From the NCBI RefSeq assembly GCF_040581485.1, contig NC_090133.1:8556001-8620000 (forward strand): a stretch of DNA of 64,000 bases, given 5' to 3'. Of this stretch, positions 60,802 through 64,000 are shown piece by piece; positions within the stretch are counted from its first letter, which is position 1, and the number at the start of each line of letters is the position of its first letter. The position numbers and the translations under genes were made by a program. The notes below the pieces were generated by a model. That model ran no database searches and was not told where the DNA came from. It saw only the letters and a program-made list of their open reading frames with translations. The stretch is from Linepithema humile. Lineage: Eukaryota; Arthropoda; Insecta; Hymenoptera; Formicidae.

Positions 60802-62382
60802 ATGAGTTTTGAAGAGCGAATTGAAAAAAAGCACCCCTGGGTAGAGCAATGTTTTACTAAAAAGGCCAATTTTCGAGTACAGTGTCGAGAACCATCTTGT
60901 GAAGCAATTTTAAAATACGTGGAGTTTAAAAAATATTCTGAATTTAAGAAGCACATATTTGAGGCGCATTTAAATTGTTATCATCATGAAGAGAATGAGA
61001 TGGATAACATGGAGTGGAAATATTTTAGACTAACAACAGAAGAAAACAAAGCATGTATTATATGTGATATAAGTGATACCCCAATTAAATTTTCACAAAA
61101 TGAAAACTTATCGGAACACGTAAAAAAGCATTCAAAACTAGAACAAGATCTAGGATGCCAAAAAAATGAAAAATGGTATTGGAAATATTTGACACAAAGT
61201 GGAGATTTTTCTGCTACATGTAAGCTTTGTACAAATGATACAAAAATAGAATTTACTGTAGACACTATAAGAATGAAACGACACATCTCAGAAAAACATA
61301 ACGAAAAGAGCCACTTAACAGAGGAACGATATAAACAATCTTGGGAATTTCATATTGAAAACAACTATTGGTTTATTAAATGTTATAGAAAGCCTGTGAA
61401 TTGTCTAACAGAATGTAAATTTTGCAACGAAATACTTGCATATGTCAAGAGTGAACCCATTCAGAATCATATGAACAAGGAACATAAAGTAATTCACGAC
61501 GCTGAAGTCACTAAAATGAAGACAGGTAGCATCCCCTGGCAATATTTAAGGTTTACGGAACCAAATTCAACAGATAAAGTACAATGTATGAAATGTTATA
61601 AAACGATACCATATGACGAAGCAGAAAATCATGTACATTATCATTTTATATGCGATCTAGAACTAGGTAAATATAAAAATTGGACTTATAAATACGCAAG
61701 ACAAAACGCAGATAATGTGACATGTACATTGTGTGATAAAAATGTAACATTTAGGGCAAGAATTACTGATTTAAAAAGGCATGCAAATAAACATAAAAAA
61801 TACATGAATAAAATAGCCGAAGAAAACCTATTATGGGGTACAATAATAAGGACTGTACAATGGATCTGGTTGAAAAAATGTTATATAAATGTTGAAAATT
61901 TTCGAGCACAATGTAAATTTTGCGAACACAAAATACCATATATCACACATACACAATTTTTGGAACACATGAAGAATACGCATAGTGCTCTTCACACGCT
62001 TGAAGAAGAAAAAAATACACCTGATATCTTCAACGAACCTCAGTGGAATTATATAAGGTACATAAATGATTTTGAAAAAATACAAAGAACAAATCTAGAA
62101 TGCATCATATGTCTAAAAAAAAACGGACTACCTCACACAAATCATTTTCCACGTGAGCTGAAATTCGTTTCTCATTGGACACTTAAATACGCGAGACAAA
62201 ATGTAAAAGTTGCAAATTGTACTTTATGTAAAAATGAAGTAAACTTTGAATGGGCCCCGGAAAATTTAGAAAACCACATAACATCTGTACATCCAAAGGA
62301 GCGGGAAAAAATACGTCAAATAGATTTGGTACAAAGAACAGTACACGACCAAGCTATACCGTCGACGAGCTACGCAAGTTGA
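60802..62382 (+). CDS. Multi-BED-like zinc-finger protein, unit 5 (526 aa)
   Basis: Intronless ORF, start ATG at 60802 by alignment with units 2 and 3. It has the same nine BED-like modules as unit 2, with all finger Cys and His positions kept. It is close to unit 2 overall but carries patches from elsewhere: the GCQKNEKW run before finger 3 and the VDT stretch after it resemble unit 3. The segment around finger 8 (two extra residues before the Cys pair, CIICLKKNGLPH) is unique to this copy. The tail ends AIPSTSYAS. Intact frame and conserved ligands imply a functional gene or one disabled very recently. Inferred nuclear DNA-binding protein; target unknown. Confidence 0.88.
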   Translation: MSFEERIEKKHPWVEQCFTKKANFRVQCREPSCEAILKYVEFKKYSEFKKHIFEAHLNCYHHEENEMDNMEWKYFRLTTEENKACIICDISDTPIKFSQNENLSEHVKKHSKLEQDLGCQKNEKWYWKYLTQSGDFSATCKLCTNDTKIEFTVDTIRMKRHISEKHNEKSHLTEERYKQSWEFHIENNYWFIKCYRKPVNCLTECKFCNEILAYVKSEPIQNHMNKEHKVIHDAEVTKMKTGSIPWQYLRFTEPNSTDKVQCMKCYKTIPYDEAENHVHYHFICDLELGKYKNWTYKYARQNADNVTCTLCDKNVTFRARITDLKRHANKHKKYMNKIAEENLLWGTIIRTVQWIWLKKCYINVENFRAQCKFCEHKIPYITHTQFLEHMKNTHSALHTLEEEKNTPDIFNEPQWNYIRYINDFEKIQRTNLECIICLKKNGLPHTNHFPRELKFVSHWTLKYARQNVKVANCTLCKNEVNFEWAPENLENHITSVHPKEREKIRQIDLVQRTVHDQAIPSTSYAS

Positions 62383-62605
62383 AAGAAAAACGATCGTAAG
62401 TTTTAATCATATTTTATTAATTATTATTTATTAGTAATATTTGTCATAAAACTTTATTCTTGTAGTGGTGTACTCAATCAAAATATGATAAAAACAACAA
62501 AAATTAAATAATTAATATTTGCTTTAATATATTACAAATGTTTATATAGATTTATCTACATTGGACAATGGAAATGATGGTAGCGACATTTTCAAGTAGC
62601 ATCTC

Positions 62606-62737
62606 ATGACCAGCGATAACGACAGTCTTGACTTTGACTTAAGTGATTTGAAATACATGAAGACATTGGAGTATAACTTGACTTATTTGTCGCATATCGG
62701 TTTTGTGTTTATAAATGTACAAGATTTGAAAATTTAA
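62606..62737 (+). CDS. Small conserved ORF downstream of zinc-finger gene 5 (43 aa)
   Basis: Identical to the unit 2 copy. Because units 2 and 5 are near-identical throughout, this copy adds little independent evidence for coding. Confidence 0.35.
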   Translation: MTSDNDSLDFDLSDLKYMKTLEYNLTYLSHIGFVFINVQDLKI

Positions 62738-64000
62738 ATACATATATATTTATAAATTTATAACAACAAAATTGTTAAAATTTATTAAATTATATACACA
62801 ATTATAGATATTACTTTAAAACTTGATATCCTTCATATTATGCTTTAAAATCAAATACTGTGTAACTACATTTATAAAAACTAAACCGATTTCGTGAATA
62901 CAACAAAATTTTTCTCTAGTAACGAATCTTCAATTGACGTACAGTATATATATAACAAAATTCAGATAATTAGTACTTGTTCGAAATATTTATGTAAATT
63001 TTATGAAATGGCATTCTGCAGCTTAAAACAGATCTGTCTCTACGTCACTTAATATTTAAAGAAAGAAACTACTGATTATGTATTTTTCAATTCAACATAA
63101 AAATATTAATTTTTTATGCAGTATTATCGTGAAAAAAGTAGACGTCAGAACTCTTAACAAATCTGTAACGACTGTCTTAAGAAAGAACTGGAGGATTATA
63201 TATGTCGCAGTTGGACATAGATGTATTGTTTTCTTAGGCACAAGAAGACACTATTTCTCAAATCCATGTACGAAATGTATATTCTTTTAGCTCCTTTTTA
63301 CAATGTTTGTGTTAATATCTTTAGAAAAGTTTGCACGTCTACATTTTATATGACTTTATGAAATGATTTTGAATAATCCTGTAAAAAGTAAAAGTTCAAA
63401 TATGCGCAAGAAACAAACATAATGTCCATGTTTTAAAGATCATAACTAAAGAGCGGCTGTGACAATTTTGTATAAAATAACCGAATATTCGAATAAATGT
63501 ATGTCTTGTAAAAATAAATACTGTCATTATTACATTGTACATTAAATTTTTTAAATATTCGTGAACATGTAGAAGAAAGCAAATAAAAAACATTAAATAC
63601 AAAAAAAAGAGAAAAGTACGAATACCTCCGAACATACGTTAAATATTTTAACAAATTACGTTTACAATATATCTATGCAAATGTTCCGTCTGTACTTGAA
63701 TCTCTAATAAGTAATGTAACAATATTCTGAAGCATTATGTGTAAAATACTGTACCATTTCTTTTATTATTTTAATGTTATGCTTATGCTGATATAAAAAT
63801 TCCTCGATCATGATTGTCTTAAAGTATTATAGGCATATACTAGATTGTATTACATCATCATTTTAAAGTTATTTAAAAAGTTTTCGATTACGAATTTAAT
63901 GTCATCTCTAAAATAATTATAGTACGTAGCAGATTTTATCATTTTATCATTTTAATGTCATTATTATTTTAAAATTTCTCAACTGAAATTAATGTTGTAT

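Larger units (their letters stand above)
43774..64000 (+). repeat. Tandem array of about 4.5-kb units carrying multi-BED zinc-finger genes
   Basis: Five head-to-tail units with boundaries near 43774, 48338, 52841, 57355 and 59788. Each starts in an AT-rich block containing ACGTTTAAT/ATCAAG-like sequence and GATCGGAATTAATT or a variant. Four are full length (about 4.5 kb; the fifth is cut by the window edge) and one is reduced to about 2.4 kb. The order within each unit is AT-rich leader, CT-rich 5' flank, zinc-finger ORF, 43-codon ORF and a long AT-rich 3' region. The array sits on the strand opposite to the neuron navigator gene. Confidence 0.93.
59788..64000 (+). repeat. Array unit 5 (cut by the window edge)
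   Basis: At least 4.2 kb. The 5' flank and the entire 3' region up to the window edge are nearly identical to unit 2 (for example 63078-63290 against 51592-51804). Whether more units follow cannot be seen. Confidence 0.9.

Noticed and set aside
1..64000. tRNA, rRNA or CRISPR array
   Set aside because: I noticed no TPsiC-box-like tRNA block, no rRNA core sequence and no spaced short repeats when reading by eye. A tRNAscan or Infernal run would be decisive.

Overview
The window looks like insect nuclear DNA, most likely from an ant or another hymenopteran: AT-rich non-coding DNA mixed with CpG-dense patches, many (GA)n/(CT)n and poly(A) tracts, and very long introns. The lineage is inferred from composition and protein similarity. 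There is no prokaryotic gene organisation, and I saw no rRNA, tRNA or CRISPR array.

Left two thirds (1 to about 43,000), minus strand: the middle of one large gene, the insect neuron navigator homologue (sickie in Drosophila; NAV1/2/3 in vertebrates). Five coding exons join in a consistent reading phase: 42,817-42,648 (second half of the calponin-homology domain), 25,290-25,127, 6,671-6,515, 6,088-4,558 and 4,240-3,867, together about 2.4 kb of coding sequence. The C-terminal coiled-coil and AAA+ part lies beyond the left edge. The N-terminal half of the CH domain was not found and probably lies beyond the right edge. A sixth exon, 35,772-35,696, looks like an alternative first exon with its own ATG. 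It ends in the same phase as the CH exon and would give a CH-less isoform. The introns hold two nearly identical 396-bp inverted-repeat elements, a 1.37-kb TIR element containing a large foldback, and many simple repeats.

Right third (about 43,774 to the edge), plus strand: a tandem array of about 4.5-kb units, probably nested inside the neuron navigator gene on the opposite strand. Each complete unit carries a conserved 5' flank, an intronless gene of about 525 codons, a splice donor just after the stop codon and a long AT-rich 3' region. The protein is built from nine BED-like zinc fingers (aromatic W-x-x-Y/F, then C-x2-C and H-x3-4-H) with nothing else recognisable. Units 1, 2 and 5 are intact, unit 3 has one in-frame nonsense codon, and unit 4 has lost its whole coding region by internal deletion. 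Units 2 and 5 are almost identical and the others are mosaics, which points to unequal crossing-over and gene conversion. A 43-residue ORF downstream of each gene is conserved with only synonymous changes between unit 1 and units 2/5. This array is the most novel part of the window.
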